Shown piece after piece: positions 27,932-36,840 of a DNA stretch of 64,000 bases (within the stretch, counting starts at the first letter, position 1; every line of letters starts with the position of its first letter). Source of the DNA: Streptomyces seoulensis (GTDB lineage: Bacteria; Actinomycetota; Actinomycetes; Streptomycetales; Streptomycetaceae); contig NZ_AP025667.1 of assembly GCF_022846655.1 (NCBI RefSeq), positions 4,005,001 through 4,069,000 on the forward strand, in the 5' to 3' direction. The notes beneath the pieces were generated by a model. It saw only the letters and a program-made list of their open reading frames with translations. It was not told where the DNA came from and ran no database searches. The translations under genes were made by a program, and so were the position numbers.

Positions 27932-29352
27932 CGCTGCGCCAACTGCTCCCGGTCCGGGCGAGGAAGGACGACGGCTTCGACCGGCGCCTGCTCGCCCCGA
28001 TGATGCTGGGGTCCGTACTCAACCCGGTCAACTCCTCCGTCCTCTCGGTCTCGCTGGTCCCGATCGGCGCCGCCTTAGGCGCACCGCCCGCGCAGACCGC
28101 GTGGCTGGTCTCCGCCCTGTACCTGGCCACCTCCATCGGCCAGCCCGTCGTGGGACGGCTGATCGACCTCTTCGGACCGCGCCGCCTGTTCCTGGTAGGC
28201 ACGGCGCTGACCGGTGTCGCGGGCGTCGTGGGCATGCTCGCCCCGAACCTCGGTGTGCTCGTCGCCGCGCGCGTGCTGCTCGGCTTCGGCACCTGTTCCG
28301 GCTATCCGGCGGCCATGTACCTGATCCGCAGCGAGGCCCGGCGCACCGGACAGGAGAGCCCGACCGGCGTGCTCACCGCGCTCGCCGTCACCACCCAGAC
28401 CGTCGCCGTCGTCGGCCCGAGCCTCGGCGGACTGCTGATCGGCGTCGGCGGCTGGCGCGCCACCCTCGCCGTCAACATCCCGCTGGCCCTCGTCGGCCTG
28501 TACCTCGGCGCCCGCCGCCTGCCCGCGACCCCGCCCACGCCGGGTACCGGGGACCGCCGCCCCCTCGCCGCTCTGGACCTGCCGGGCATGGGCCTGTTCG
28601 CGACGGCCCTGGTCTGCCTGCTGCTCTTCCTCATGGAACCCGGTGCCGCCCACTGGTACCTCCCGGTGCTGACCCTGGTCACGGCGGCCGCCTTCACCTG
28701 GCGCGAGCTGCACACCGGGCAGCCCTTCATCGACATACGCGTCCTGAGCGGCAACCTCCCGCTGCTGGCCACCTACGCCCGGTCCCTGTTCGCGTACATC
28801 GTGAGCTACGCCTTCCTCTACGGGTACACCCAGTGGCTGGAGGAGGGCCGGGGACTGTCGGCATCCCAGGCCGGACTGGTCCAACTCCCGCTCTTCGCCA
28901 CCGCCTTGGTCGTCTCGACCCTGACCGGGCGCCGGCAGGCGATCCGCGGCAAGCTCCTGGTCGGCGCCGTCGGTCAGCTCGCCGCGAGCGCCCTGCTGCT
29001 GGCGCTGACCGACAGCAGCCCGGTGTGGACGCTGCTGGCCGTCGTCCTCGTCCTCGGTGTCCCGCAGGGCCTGAACAGCCTCGCCCTGCAGAACTCCGTC
29101 TTCCACCAGGCCGACCCCGGGCGCATGGGCTCCTCCGCCGGGCTGTTGCGCACCTTCGGCTACCTCGGCGCCATCGTCGCCTCCGCCGCGGGCGGCGCCC
29201 TCTTCGGGCAGCGCGCCGACACCGGCGGACTGCACCACCTCTCCTGGCTGATGCTCGCCGTCAGCGCGCTCTTCCTCGCCGTGACCGTCGCCGACCGTTC
29301 CCTGCGCGGCCTCGGCACCCCGCGCGACGGGGCCACACCCGCGAACCCGTGA
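27928..29352 (+). CDS. MFS efflux transporter (DHA2-like, 14-TM type)
   Basis: A 474-residue multi-pass protein beginning at GTG 27928, which overlaps the MarR stop (GTGA). It has the NSSVLSVSLVPIGAALG first helix, WLVSALYLATSIGQPVVGRL followed by the FGPRRLFLVG loop, and AMYLIRSEARR, features of drug:H+ antiporters. Length and helix count suggest 12-14 segments. Control by the upstream MarR protein is indicated by coupling; the exported compound is unknown. The hydrolase gene begins 9 nt after its stop. Confidence 0.9.
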   Translation: MTLRQLLPVRARKDDGFDRRLLAPMMLGSVLNPVNSSVLSVSLVPIGAALGAPPAQTAWLVSALYLATSIGQPVVGRLIDLFGPRRLFLVGTALTGVAGVVGMLAPNLGVLVAARVLLGFGTCSGYPAAMYLIRSEARRTGQESPTGVLTALAVTTQTVAVVGPSLGGLLIGVGGWRATLAVNIPLALVGLYLGARRLPATPPTPGTGDRRPLAALDLPGMGLFATALVCLLLFLMEPGAAHWYLPVLTLVTAAAFTWRELHTGQPFIDIRVLSGNLPLLATYARSLFAYIVSYAFLYGYTQWLEEGRGLSASQAGLVQLPLFATALVVSTLTGRRQAIRGKLLVGAVGQLAASALLLALTDSSPVWTLLAVVLVLGVPQGLNSLALQNSVFHQADPGRMGSSAGLLRTFGYLGAIVASAAGGALFGQRADTGGLHHLSWLMLAVSALFLAVTVADRSLRGLGTPRDGATPANP

Positions 29353-29361
29353 GGACCTGAC

Positions 29362-29823
29362 ATGCCCGGCCCCGCCCTGCTCGTGATGGACGTCCAGCGA
29401 GCCGTCACCGAGCGCGTCCCCGACCCCGGCCACACCCCGCGCCTCGCCCGCGCGGTGGCCGCCGCCCGTGCTGCCGGAGTTCCGGTGGTGTACGTCGTCG
29501 TGGGCTTCCGCCCCGGCAGGCCCGAGGCCAGGTCCAGCGCGATGTTCGGCGCGCTGCCCGAGGGCGCCTTCACCGGCAGCGACCTCGAACTGGTCCTGCG
29601 CGGCGGCGGCATCGACCACCTGGTCCTGACGGGCCTGGCCACCAGCGGTGTGGTGCTGTCCACCCTCCGCCAGGCCGCCGACCTCGACCACCGCCTCACC
29701 GTCCTGGCCGACGGCTGCGGCGACACCGACCCCGAGGTCCACCGGGTGCTGACCGAGAGGGTCTTCCCCCGCCAGGCCGAGGTGACCACCGTGGACGCCT
29801 GGATCAGCGGCCTTCGCCGGTAG
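29362..29823 (+). CDS. Isochorismatase-like hydrolase lacking the catalytic Cys
   Basis: A 153-residue alpha/beta protein of the cysteine-hydrolase superfamily. The first catalytic Asp is in ALLVMDVQRAV and the GIDHLVLTGLATSG strand is conserved, but the position normally held by the nucleophilic Cys (TxxCV) reads TSGVV. A residue such as Gly cannot act as nucleophile, so the protein may be a non-hydrolytic relative. It is the third gene of the MarR operon and overlaps the convergent phosphatase gene by 20 nt. Confidence 0.82.
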   Translation: MPGPALLVMDVQRAVTERVPDPGHTPRLARAVAAARAAGVPVVYVVVGFRPGRPEARSSAMFGALPEGAFTGSDLELVLRGGGIDHLVLTGLATSGVVLSTLRQAADLDHRLTVLADGCGDTDPEVHRVLTERVFPRQAEVTTVDAWISGLRR

Positions 29824-32038
29824 AACCGCTCACGGGCCCGGTGGCCGTGAGGACGAGGACGGCCTGGTCGTCGTCGATGTCGTGCCCGCCGGTGAAGACG
29901 TGCACGGCGTCGGTCAGCGCGTCGATGAGCTGCCGCGCGGCCGGCGTCCGCGTCGCAGCGCCGAGGGCCCGGGCGACGCGTTCCTCGCCGAACTGCTCGC
30001 CGTCCGCCGCGCGTGCCTCGGTGAGCCCGTCGGTGTAGAGCAGCAGGCTCTCCTGCGGGCGCAGCCGCAGGCGCCGGGGGCTGACCTGCGGGTCGGAGGC
30101 CACGCCCAGGAGAAGTCCGGACGCCTCGACGGTGTGGACGGCGTGCCCCGCGTCGAGGACGAGGGGCGCGGTGTGCCCGGCCCGGATCAGCTCGATGTCC
30201 AGACCGTCCGGGGTCGGGGTGAACTGCCCGTAGACGAGCGTGACGAAGCCGGTGCCGTGGCTGCCGGGGCGGTCGCACAGTGCCCGGTTGACGGCTTCCA
30301 CGACGGCCTGCGGTCCGGGCAGCAGCGGGGCGACGGCGCGGGCGGTGTGCCGGACCAGCGCCGTGGTGGTGGCGGCGGTCGCGCCGCGCCCGCAGACGTC
30401 GCCGAGCATGAACGCCCACCGGCCGTCCCGCAGCGGGAACACGTCGTAGAAGTCGCCGCCGATGTCGAGTCCCTCGCCGGCGGGGTGGTAGTAGGTGGCC
30501 ACGTCGGCGCCGGGCACGTCGGGGACGCCCGGCAGCAGCAGACCGGCCTGGAGGTCGCGGGCGAGGGTGACCCGGTGGGTGTACTGGCGGGCGTTGCGGG
30601 CGGCGGAGGCCGCGCGCCGGGCGAGTTCCTCGGCGAGGGCGACGGTGTGGCCGTCGAAGGTGTGGTCGCCGACGCTCAGCAGGGTCATGGTCCCGAAGGT
30701 GCTGCCCCGGTCCAGGAGCGGGACGCACAGGTAGCCGGTGACGCCCAGGTCGTGCCAGGGCCCCGGACCGGTGGGCGTGCGGCGGGCGACCTCGCTCACC
30801 CCGGAGGCCAGGACCCGGGCCACGGCGTCGTCGGCGGCGTCGTAGACCGGGATGTGGGAGGCCAGCAGGGCGCCCTGCCCGGCGTCCGGTGCCGCCGTGG
30901 CGACCCGGCGTACGCGGCCGGATTCCACCATGTCGACCGCGCACAGCGGGGCGAGGGCGGGGCTGCACGCGGCGGCCAGGCGCTGGAGGGTCTGGGTCGC
31001 GTCCAGGTCGTAGGCCAGGGAGGTGCTGGCGTCCAGCAGGAAGGCCAGGTCGGCGCGGGCGGCCTTCTCGCGGGCCTCGGCCGCCTGCCGTGCCTGCTCG
31101 GCCTGGTGCCGTTCGATGGCCAGGGCGGCGGTGCCCGCGAAGATCCGGGCGAGCGCGAGGTCGTAGTCCTGCGGCGAGCGGGGCGTGCGGTGGTACATGG
31201 CGAAGGTGCCGAGCAGCGATCCGTCGCGGGCCAGGATGGGGGTGGACCAGCAGGCGGCCAGCCCGGCCTTCTGCGCCAGGTCCCGGAAGTCGTCCCAGTA
31301 CGCGTGCGTGTCGATGTCGGAGACGATCACGCTCTGCCGGCGGTGGGCGGCCGTACCGCAGGAGCCCACGCCGTCGCCGGCGGCGATGCCGTCGATGGCC
31401 GCGTTGTAGAAGTCGGGCAGGCTCGGGGCGGCGCCGTGGCGCAGATGGCGGCCGTCGGCGTCGGCGAGCAGCACCGAGACCAGCACCTCGTCGGGCGACA
31501 GCTCCTCGATGACACGGGCCATGCCGTGCAGCACGTCGGTCAACGGGGCCTGGCGGGCGATCTGTTCCAGCAGCGCCCCGTGTTCGGCCGTGAGCGCCTG
31601 GGCCTGTCTGACCTGGGTGGTCTCGGTCCCGATCATGCGTACGCCGGTCACGTTGCCGCCGGCGTCGAGGCGGGGCTCGTAGGTGAAGTCGAAGTAGGCC
31701 TCGCGTGCGTCCGTCCCGGTCCCCAGCAGCACCCGCCGGTCCCGGCCGGTGACGGCCTGGCCGGTACGGAAGACCCGGTCCAGCACGGTGATCAGGCCCT
31801 GCTCGACGAGTTCCGGCAGCAGTTCCCCGAGCGGCAGGCCGGTACGGGCCCGGTCCGCACCGCCGATCGCGGCGAAGAACGCCGGGTTCGCGGCCTCCAG
31901 CATGTGCGCCGGACCGGCGAGGGAGGCGAAGACGGCCGTCGAGTGCCCGAACAGCGCACGCAGATCGTCGTCCAGCCCGCCCGGGGCACTCCCCGCACGG
32001 TCGGGCACGGGCTGGTCCAGCCCTGGTACGAGCGTCAT
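29804..32038 (-). CDS. PAS/GAF-containing PP2C (SpoIIE/RsbU-type) phosphatase
   Basis: A 744-residue signalling protein. A PAS-like domain (about 25-130, HMLEAANPAFFAAIGGADRA) is followed by two GAF-like domains (about 150-320 and 350-510) and a C-terminal PP2C domain with metal-binding Asp residues in GGDFYDVFPL, GDVCGRG and DDDQAVLVL. Such phosphatases dephosphorylate STAS anti-anti-sigma factors. The STAS gene lies immediately upstream with an ATGA overlap, so it is the probable substrate. No matching anti-sigma kinase is coded nearby. Confidence 0.9.
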   Translation of the reverse strand: MTLVPGLDQPVPDRAGSAPGGLDDDLRALFGHSTAVFASLAGPAHMLEAANPAFFAAIGGADRARTGLPLGELLPELVEQGLITVLDRVFRTGQAVTGRDRRVLLGTGTDAREAYFDFTYEPRLDAGGNVTGVRMIGTETTQVRQAQALTAEHGALLEQIARQAPLTDVLHGMARVIEELSPDEVLVSVLLADADGRHLRHGAAPSLPDFYNAAIDGIAAGDGVGSCGTAAHRRQSVIVSDIDTHAYWDDFRDLAQKAGLAACWSTPILARDGSLLGTFAMYHRTPRSPQDYDLALARIFAGTAALAIERHQAEQARQAAEAREKAARADLAFLLDASTSLAYDLDATQTLQRLAAACSPALAPLCAVDMVESGRVRRVATAAPDAGQGALLASHIPVYDAADDAVARVLASGVSEVARRTPTGPGPWHDLGVTGYLCVPLLDRGSTFGTMTLLSVGDHTFDGHTVALAEELARRAASAARNARQYTHRVTLARDLQAGLLLPGVPDVPGADVATYYHPAGEGLDIGGDFYDVFPLRDGRWAFMLGDVCGRGATAATTTALVRHTARAVAPLLPGPQAVVEAVNRALCDRPGSHGTGFVTLVYGQFTPTPDGLDIELIRAGHTAPLVLDAGHAVHTVEASGLLLGVASDPQVSPRRLRLRPQESLLLYTDGLTEARAADGEQFGEERVARALGAATRTPAARQLIDALTDAVHVFTGGHDIDDDQAVLVLTATGPVSGSTGEGR

Positions 32039-32430
32039 GCGCTCCGCTCCTCGTTCTGTCGAACCGCCGCGACGACGCCACGCGTGTCCGCGCCCGCGGC
32101 AAGCGCCTCGGCAGCGTCCATGTGCACGGAGAAGAGCTGGTCCAAACCTGTCAGGGTGAACAGACGTGACACCGAGGCGGGTACGGCCGCCAGCCGCAGC
32201 GCCCGCTGCTGAGCGGAAAGCCGCTGGTAGAGGCGGAGCAGCGCGCTGATCCCGGAGGAGTCGCAGAAGGTCAGGGCCGCGCAGTCGACCACTACCGGCA
32301 ACGTCCCCTTCGAGCCGCCCAGTTCCTCGTCGGCGGCCTCGTGCAGTTGCACCACGCTGTCGAAGTCCAGCTCCCCGCACAACACGAACAGCACGCCCAG
32401 CGCGTGCCGCCTGACATCCACCGTGAACAC
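32035..32430 (-). CDS. STAS-domain anti-sigma factor antagonist
   Basis: A 131-residue STAS protein from GTG 32430 behind GGGAGG. The phosphorylatable Ser is in CAALTFCDSSGISALLRLY near residue 58-59, preceded by LPVVVDC, and CGELDFDSVVQLHEA forms the first strand-helix pair. Dephosphorylated STAS proteins sequester anti-sigma kinases and free a sigma factor. It overlaps the PP2C gene by 4 nt. The sigma factor it serves is outside the window or elsewhere. Confidence 0.88.
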   Translation of the reverse strand: MFTVDVRRHALGVLFVLCGELDFDSVVQLHEAADEELGGSKGTLPVVVDCAALTFCDSSGISALLRLYQRLSAQQRALRLAAVPASVSRLFTLTGLDQLFSVHMDAAEALAAGADTRGVVAAVRQNEERSA

Positions 32431-32471
32431 CCTGAGCTGCCTCCCGCCCGGCTACCGCCGCCTGCCTTCCG

Positions 32472-33680
32472 TCACAGGAAGCGTCTCACGGGCGTGACGG
32501 CGGCCTCCTTCAGCCGCTGGAAAGCGGCCCTCCGCCGCCACCGCGCCAGGTCGATGGCCACGCTGTGCTCGAGATCGGCGTCGTAGTCGCGGTCGAGCGA
32601 CGCGGTGAACTCCTCGTCCAGCACCGCGAGCATGACCTCCTCGTCGTGGTCCATGGAGCGGCGGTTGAAGTTGGTGGAGCCGATCAGGGACGCCACCGAG
32701 TCCACGGTGATGATCTTGGCGTGCATCATCGTCGGCTGGTACTGGCGGATGTCGACGCCCGCGCGCAGCAGCCGCGTGTAGTGGTGCTGCCCGGCGAGCT
32801 GGCAGGCCCGCTGGTCGGTGTACGGGCCGGGCAGCAGGATCTCCACGCGGACGCCTCTTCGGGCGGTGGCGCACAGCAGGTCGATGAAGTAGTCGTCGGG
32901 GGCGAAGTAGGCCGTGGCGAGGCGGAAGCGTTCCTCGGCGGAGGTGAGCATGACCCGGATGAGGGTCTGCATGTCCTGCCAGCCGATGCTGGCCGAGCCG
33001 CGCACGACCTGGACGACGGACGAGCCGACCTGCTCGTGCTCGGTGAAGCGGTCGCGGTCGTCGAAGAGTTCGTCGTGGCACTCGGCCCAGTTCTGGGCGA
33101 AGGCGGCGGCGATCCCGTCCACCGCCGGTCCGCGCACCTGGACGTGGGTGTCGCGCCACTCCTGGGGGTTGCGGGCGTCCCCGCACCACTCCTCCGCGAT
33201 GCCCACGCCGCCGGTGAACGCGGTGTCCTCGTCCACGATCAGGGCCTTGCGGTGGCACCGGTGGTTCTGCTTGAAGGGGGACAGCCACACGGGCTTGCGG
33301 AACCAGGCCACCTGGACCCCGGCCTCGTCCATGAGGTCCAGCAGCTTCGGCTCGATCTGCTTGGCGCCGAAACCGTCGAGCAGCAGCCGCACCCTGACCC
33401 CGGCCCGCGCCCGGTCCGCGAGGGCGACGGCGAAGTCACGGGCGATCTGGCCCCGCCAGTACACGAAGGTCATCATGTCGATCGTGTGCCGGGCGGAGCC
33501 GATGGCCTCCAGCATGGCGGGGAAGATGGCGCTGCCGTTGCGCAGCGGGACGAGCTCGTTCCCCTCGGTCGCGGCCACCCCGATCAGCCGCTCCAGGCGG
33601 CGACGCAGGCGCTGCTTGCGGGCTTCGGCGTCCAAAGCGCCGCCGGGGGCGAGAGCTACGGGTATGCCGTCGAGGCTCAC
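32472..33680 (-). CDS. Phospholipase D-like / cardiolipin synthase family protein
   Basis: A 402-residue protein with two HKD motifs: CHRKALIVDEDTAFTGG near residue 143 and MMHAKIITVDSVASLIGS near residue 318, each with HxKx4D. There is no N-terminal membrane segment, so it resembles soluble ClsB-like synthases that condense phosphatidylglycerol or transfer phosphatidyl groups. GTG 33680 has GGAG upstream. It is divergent from the acid-sugar operon. Specificity is not determined by sequence. Confidence 0.87.
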   Translation of the reverse strand: MSLDGIPVALAPGGALDAEARKQRLRRRLERLIGVAATEGNELVPLRNGSAIFPAMLEAIGSARHTIDMMTFVYWRGQIARDFAVALADRARAGVRVRLLLDGFGAKQIEPKLLDLMDEAGVQVAWFRKPVWLSPFKQNHRCHRKALIVDEDTAFTGGVGIAEEWCGDARNPQEWRDTHVQVRGPAVDGIAAAFAQNWAECHDELFDDRDRFTEHEQVGSSVVQVVRGSASIGWQDMQTLIRVMLTSAEERFRLATAYFAPDDYFIDLLCATARRGVRVEILLPGPYTDQRACQLAGQHHYTRLLRAGVDIRQYQPTMMHAKIITVDSVASLIGSTNFNRRSMDHDEEVMLAVLDEEFTASLDRDYDADLEHSVAIDLARWRRRAAFQRLKEAAVTPVRRFL

Positions 33681-33788
33681 AGCGGATCTCCAGTTGTGGC
33701 GTGGTGCGGATCGGATCGGGAAGGGCCGGTGGACCCCCGAGGAAGCTCATGCCCGGCCATCGGCCCATCATCCCGTGTCCACGTATCA

Positions 33789-33846
33789 GTCACATGTGAC
33801 CGGCATCACGGTGCATCAACCGCTGTCATCAGGTCATCATATGACC
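33789..33846 (+). promoter_or_regulatory. Candidate operators of the acid-sugar operon
   Basis: Two dyads lie in the 235-bp region before ltnD: GTCACATGTGAC (33789-33800), a perfect 12-bp palindrome, and GGTCAT-CAT-ATGACC (33832-33846). Both contain GTCA/TGAC half-sites. They are candidate sites for the GntR regulator at the end of the cluster; the link is inferred. Confidence 0.5.
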
Positions 33847-33915
33847 CGACCGTCGGCGAAGGGGCCTGGCAGTGAAGGGCGTCCGGGCGGCCACAGCGAG
33901 ACAAGGATGTTGCGC

Positions 33916-34833
33916 GTGAACGACCAGGAAAGGTCCGCACCGCCCCGAGTGGGCGTGGTGGGACTCGGGGCCATGGGGCTCGGGATGGCACGGAGCCTGC
34001 GGAACGCGGGGTACGAGGTCGGGGTCCACGACCTGCGGCCCGAAGTGGCAGCCGACTTCGCCCGCGAGGGCGGCAGCGCCTTCCCGACGCCCGGCGAACT
34101 CGCCGCCACCGTCGACGTCCTGGTCGGTGTGGTCGTCAGTTCGGCCCAGACCGAGCAGGTGCTGTTCGGTGCGGGCGGTGCCGCCGAACGGCTGCGACCG
34201 GGGGCCGTGTTCGTGATGTGCTCCACCGTCGACCCCGCCTGGTCGGCCGGACTGGAGCGGCGCCTGGGCGAGTCGGGCGTCCTGTACCTGGACGCCCCGG
34301 TCTCCGGCGGTGCCGTGCGCGCCGCGGCCGGGGAGCTGACCATGATGACGTCCGGCTCCCCCGAGGCGTACGCGCTCGCCGGTCCGGTACTGGACGCGAT
34401 GAGCGCGACCGTCCACCGGCTGGGCACGAGCGCCGGGCTCGGCTCCAAGGTGAAGGCCGTCAACCAGTTGCTCGCCGGCGTCCACATCGCCGCGGCCGCC
34501 GAGGCGATGGCCCTGGGGATCAAGGCCGGCATCCCGGCCGAGACCCTGTACGAGGTCATCACCCACAGCGCGGGCAACTCATGGATGTTCGAGAACCGCA
34601 TGGCGCATGTGCTCGCCGGTGACTACACCCCCCTGTCCGCCGTCGACATCTTCGTCAAGGACCTGGGGATCGTGCTGGACTCCGCCCGCCCGGAGCGGTT
34701 CCCGCTGCCGCTCGCCGCCACCGCCCACCAGATGTTCCTGCAGGCGGCGGCCTCGGGCCTCGGCGGCGAGGACGACAGCGCGGTGATCAAGATCTTTCCC
34801 GGGATCGACCTGCCGAAGCCGGAGGATGGCTGA
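33916..34833 (+). CDS. ltnD: Acid-sugar 2-dehydrogenase, L-threonate dehydrogenase type
   Basis: A 305-residue member of the beta-hydroxyacid dehydrogenase family. It has the NAD-binding VGVVGLGAMGLGMARSL, the substrate loop DAPVSGGAVRAAAGELTMM and the catalytic Lys in GSKVKAVNQLL. In the established pathway LtnD oxidises L-threonate to 2-oxo-tetronate. Clustering with otnK, otnC and otnI supports this over 3-hydroxyisobutyrate dehydrogenase. GTG 33916 is chosen because AAGGA lies 8 nt upstream; an ATG at 33907 is possible. Confidence 0.85.
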   Translation: MNDQERSAPPRVGVVGLGAMGLGMARSLRNAGYEVGVHDLRPEVAADFAREGGSAFPTPGELAATVDVLVGVVVSSAQTEQVLFGAGGAAERLRPGAVFVMCSTVDPAWSAGLERRLGESGVLYLDAPVSGGAVRAAAGELTMMTSGSPEAYALAGPVLDAMSATVHRLGTSAGLGSKVKAVNQLLAGVHIAAAAEAMALGIKAGIPAETLYEVITHSAGNSWMFENRMAHVLAGDYTPLSAVDIFVKDLGIVLDSARPERFPLPLAATAHQMFLQAAASGLGGEDDSAVIKIFPGIDLPKPEDG

Positions 34834-34834
34834 C

Positions 34835-36112
34835 ATGGGAATCCGGCTCGGCGCGATCGCCGACGACTTCACCGGCGCCACGGACCTGGCGAACAACCTG
34901 GTGCGCGCGGGCATGCGCGTGGTCCAGTTGATCGACGTACCCGAGGACGGCGGCCCGGCCCTCGCGCAGGACGCGGACGCGGTCGTGATCGCGCTCAAGT
35001 CCCGTACCGTGCCCGTCGCGGAGGCCGTGGACGCCTCGCTGCGCGCGCTGGCGTGGCTGCGGGACGCGGGGGCGGAGCAGATCTACTTCAAGTACTGCTC
35101 GACCTTCGACTCCACTCCCGCAGGGAACATCGGTCCGGTGACCGAGGCCCTGATGGACGCGCTGGGCACCGACTTCACGGTGGCCACCCCGGCCTTCCCG
35201 GACAACGGACGTACGGTCTTCAAGGGTCATCTCTTCGTGGGTGACGTGCTGTTGAGCGAGAGCGGCATGCGGCACCACCCGCTGACGCCGATGACCGACT
35301 CCGACCTGGTCTCCGTGCTCGGCGCGCAGACCACGCGTCCTGTCGGCCTCATCGACCACACGGTCCTCGCCGCGGGCGCGGACGCGGTGCGGGCCCGTAT
35401 CGAGGAACTGCGTTCCGCGGGCGTCGCGTTCGCCATCGCCGACGCCGTCTCCAACGACGACCTGGTGCGCCTGGGCGAGGCCGTGCGGGAACTGCCGCTG
35501 GTGACCGCCGGTTCGGGGCTGGCCATCGGACTGCCCGCGAACTGGGGGCTCCGGCCGACGTCGGCGGCGGCCCAGTTGCCGCCCGCCGGCGGGCACCAGG
35601 CCATCGTCTCCGGGTCGGTGTCGGTGGCCACCAACGGCCAGGTCCGCGCGTTCCTGGACAGCGGACGGCCCGCGTTCAGCGTGGACCCGCTGCGCATCGC
35701 GTCCGGTGCGGACGTGACCGGTGAGGCGCTGGCCTTCGCCGAGGCCCACCTGGCACAGGGCCCCGTCCTCGTCTACTCCACCGAGGCGCCCGACGCGGTA
35801 CGCGGGGTGCAGAGCAGGCTCGGTGCCGCCGAGGCCGGTGAGCTGGTGGAACGCACCCTCGCCGAGGTGGCGCGGGGGCTCGTGGCGCGCGGGGTGCGCC
35901 GGCTCGTCGTCGCCGGGGGCGAGACCTCCGGGGCCGTCGTCCAGGCGCTCGGCGTCACCGGACTCCGGATCGGCCCGCAGATCGACCCCGGTGTGCCGTG
36001 GTGCGCGGCGACCCTGCCCGACGGGGACACGCTCCATCTGACCCTGAAATCAGGGAACTTCGGCGGCCCCGACTTCTTCTCCGCCGCGTTCGCCCTGCTG
36101 GAGAGGTCATGA
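34835..36112 (+). CDS. otnK: 3-oxo-tetronate kinase
   Basis: A 425-residue kinase of the four-carbon acid sugar kinase family. The N-terminal domain opens GAIADDFTGATDLANNLVRA and has YFKYCSTFDSTPAGNIGP; the C-terminal nucleotide-binding domain has VAGGETSGAVVQALG and LKSGNFGGPDFF. It phosphorylates 3-oxo-tetronate at C4. The ATG at 34835 has GGAGG 9 nt upstream, better than the ATG at 34826. It follows ltnD by 1 nt and overlaps otnC by 4 nt. Confidence 0.92.
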   Translation: MGIRLGAIADDFTGATDLANNLVRAGMRVVQLIDVPEDGGPALAQDADAVVIALKSRTVPVAEAVDASLRALAWLRDAGAEQIYFKYCSTFDSTPAGNIGPVTEALMDALGTDFTVATPAFPDNGRTVFKGHLFVGDVLLSESGMRHHPLTPMTDSDLVSVLGAQTTRPVGLIDHTVLAAGADAVRARIEELRSAGVAFAIADAVSNDDLVRLGEAVRELPLVTAGSGLAIGLPANWGLRPTSAAAQLPPAGGHQAIVSGSVSVATNGQVRAFLDSGRPAFSVDPLRIASGADVTGEALAFAEAHLAQGPVLVYSTEAPDAVRGVQSRLGAAEAGELVERTLAEVARGLVARGVRRLVVAGGETSGAVVQALGVTGLRIGPQIDPGVPWCAATLPDGDTLHLTLKSGNFGGPDFFSAAFALLERS

Positions 36113-36771
36113 CCGGCCCGGTGGAGGACGCCCGGCGCGAGATCGTCCGGGTGGGCACGAGCCTGTTCGCGCGCGGCTACGTGCACGCCAGCGCGGGCAA
36201 CATCAGCGCCCGGGTCGGCGACAGCCACCTGATCACCCCGACCGACGCCGCCCTGGGCTTCCTCGAACCCGGCCGGCTGGCCCTCGTCGACGGCCGGGGC
36301 GAGCAGATCGCGGGCGACCGGGCCAGCAAGACCCTCACCCTGCACCGCCGGATCTACGCCGCCGACCCCACCGCCCGCTTCGTCGTCCACACCCACTCCA
36401 CGCACCTGGTCGGCCTGACCCTGGCCGGGGTGTGGAGCCGGGACGACGTGCTCCCGCCGATCACGCCGTACTACGTGATGAAGGTCGGACACGTCCCGCT
36501 CATCCCCTACCACCGGCCCGGCGACCCGCGCGTGGCCGACCTGGTGACCGCCCGCATCGCCGAACGCGCCGCGAGCGGTACGCCGATCAGGGCCGTGCTG
36601 CTCGACCGGCTGGGCCCGGTCGTCTGGGGGCCCGACGCGGCCTCCGCGCTCGCCGTCCTCGAGGAACTCGAGGAGACGGCCCGCCTGTGGCTGCTCACCG
36701 AACGCCGGCCGCAGCCGCTGCCTCAGTCCGCCCTCGCCGAACTGCGATCCGTGTTCGGCGCGCGGTGGTGA
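36109..36771 (+). CDS. otnC: 3-oxo-tetronate 4-phosphate decarboxylase
   Basis: A 220-residue class II aldolase-fold enzyme. The Zn ligands are in FVVHTHSTHLVGL, and a distal His lies in KVGHVPLIPYHRPGD; SAGNISARVGDSHLITPTD is the phosphate-binding start. OtnC decarboxylates 3-oxo-tetronate 4-phosphate to dihydroxyacetone phosphate and CO2, feeding glycolysis. ATG 36109 overlaps the otnK stop (ATGA). Confidence 0.9.
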   Translation: MTGPVEDARREIVRVGTSLFARGYVHASAGNISARVGDSHLITPTDAALGFLEPGRLALVDGRGEQIAGDRASKTLTLHRRIYAADPTARFVVHTHSTHLVGLTLAGVWSRDDVLPPITPYYVMKVGHVPLIPYHRPGDPRVADLVTARIAERAASGTPIRAVLLDRLGPVVWGPDAASALAVLEELEETARLWLLTERRPQPLPQSALAELRSVFGARW

Positions 36772-36840
36772 ACACCGCTCCCCCGTCCCCACTCCCCCGT
36801 CCCGCCCGAGAATCCCCCTGAGCCGCTCAAAGGATTCGTC

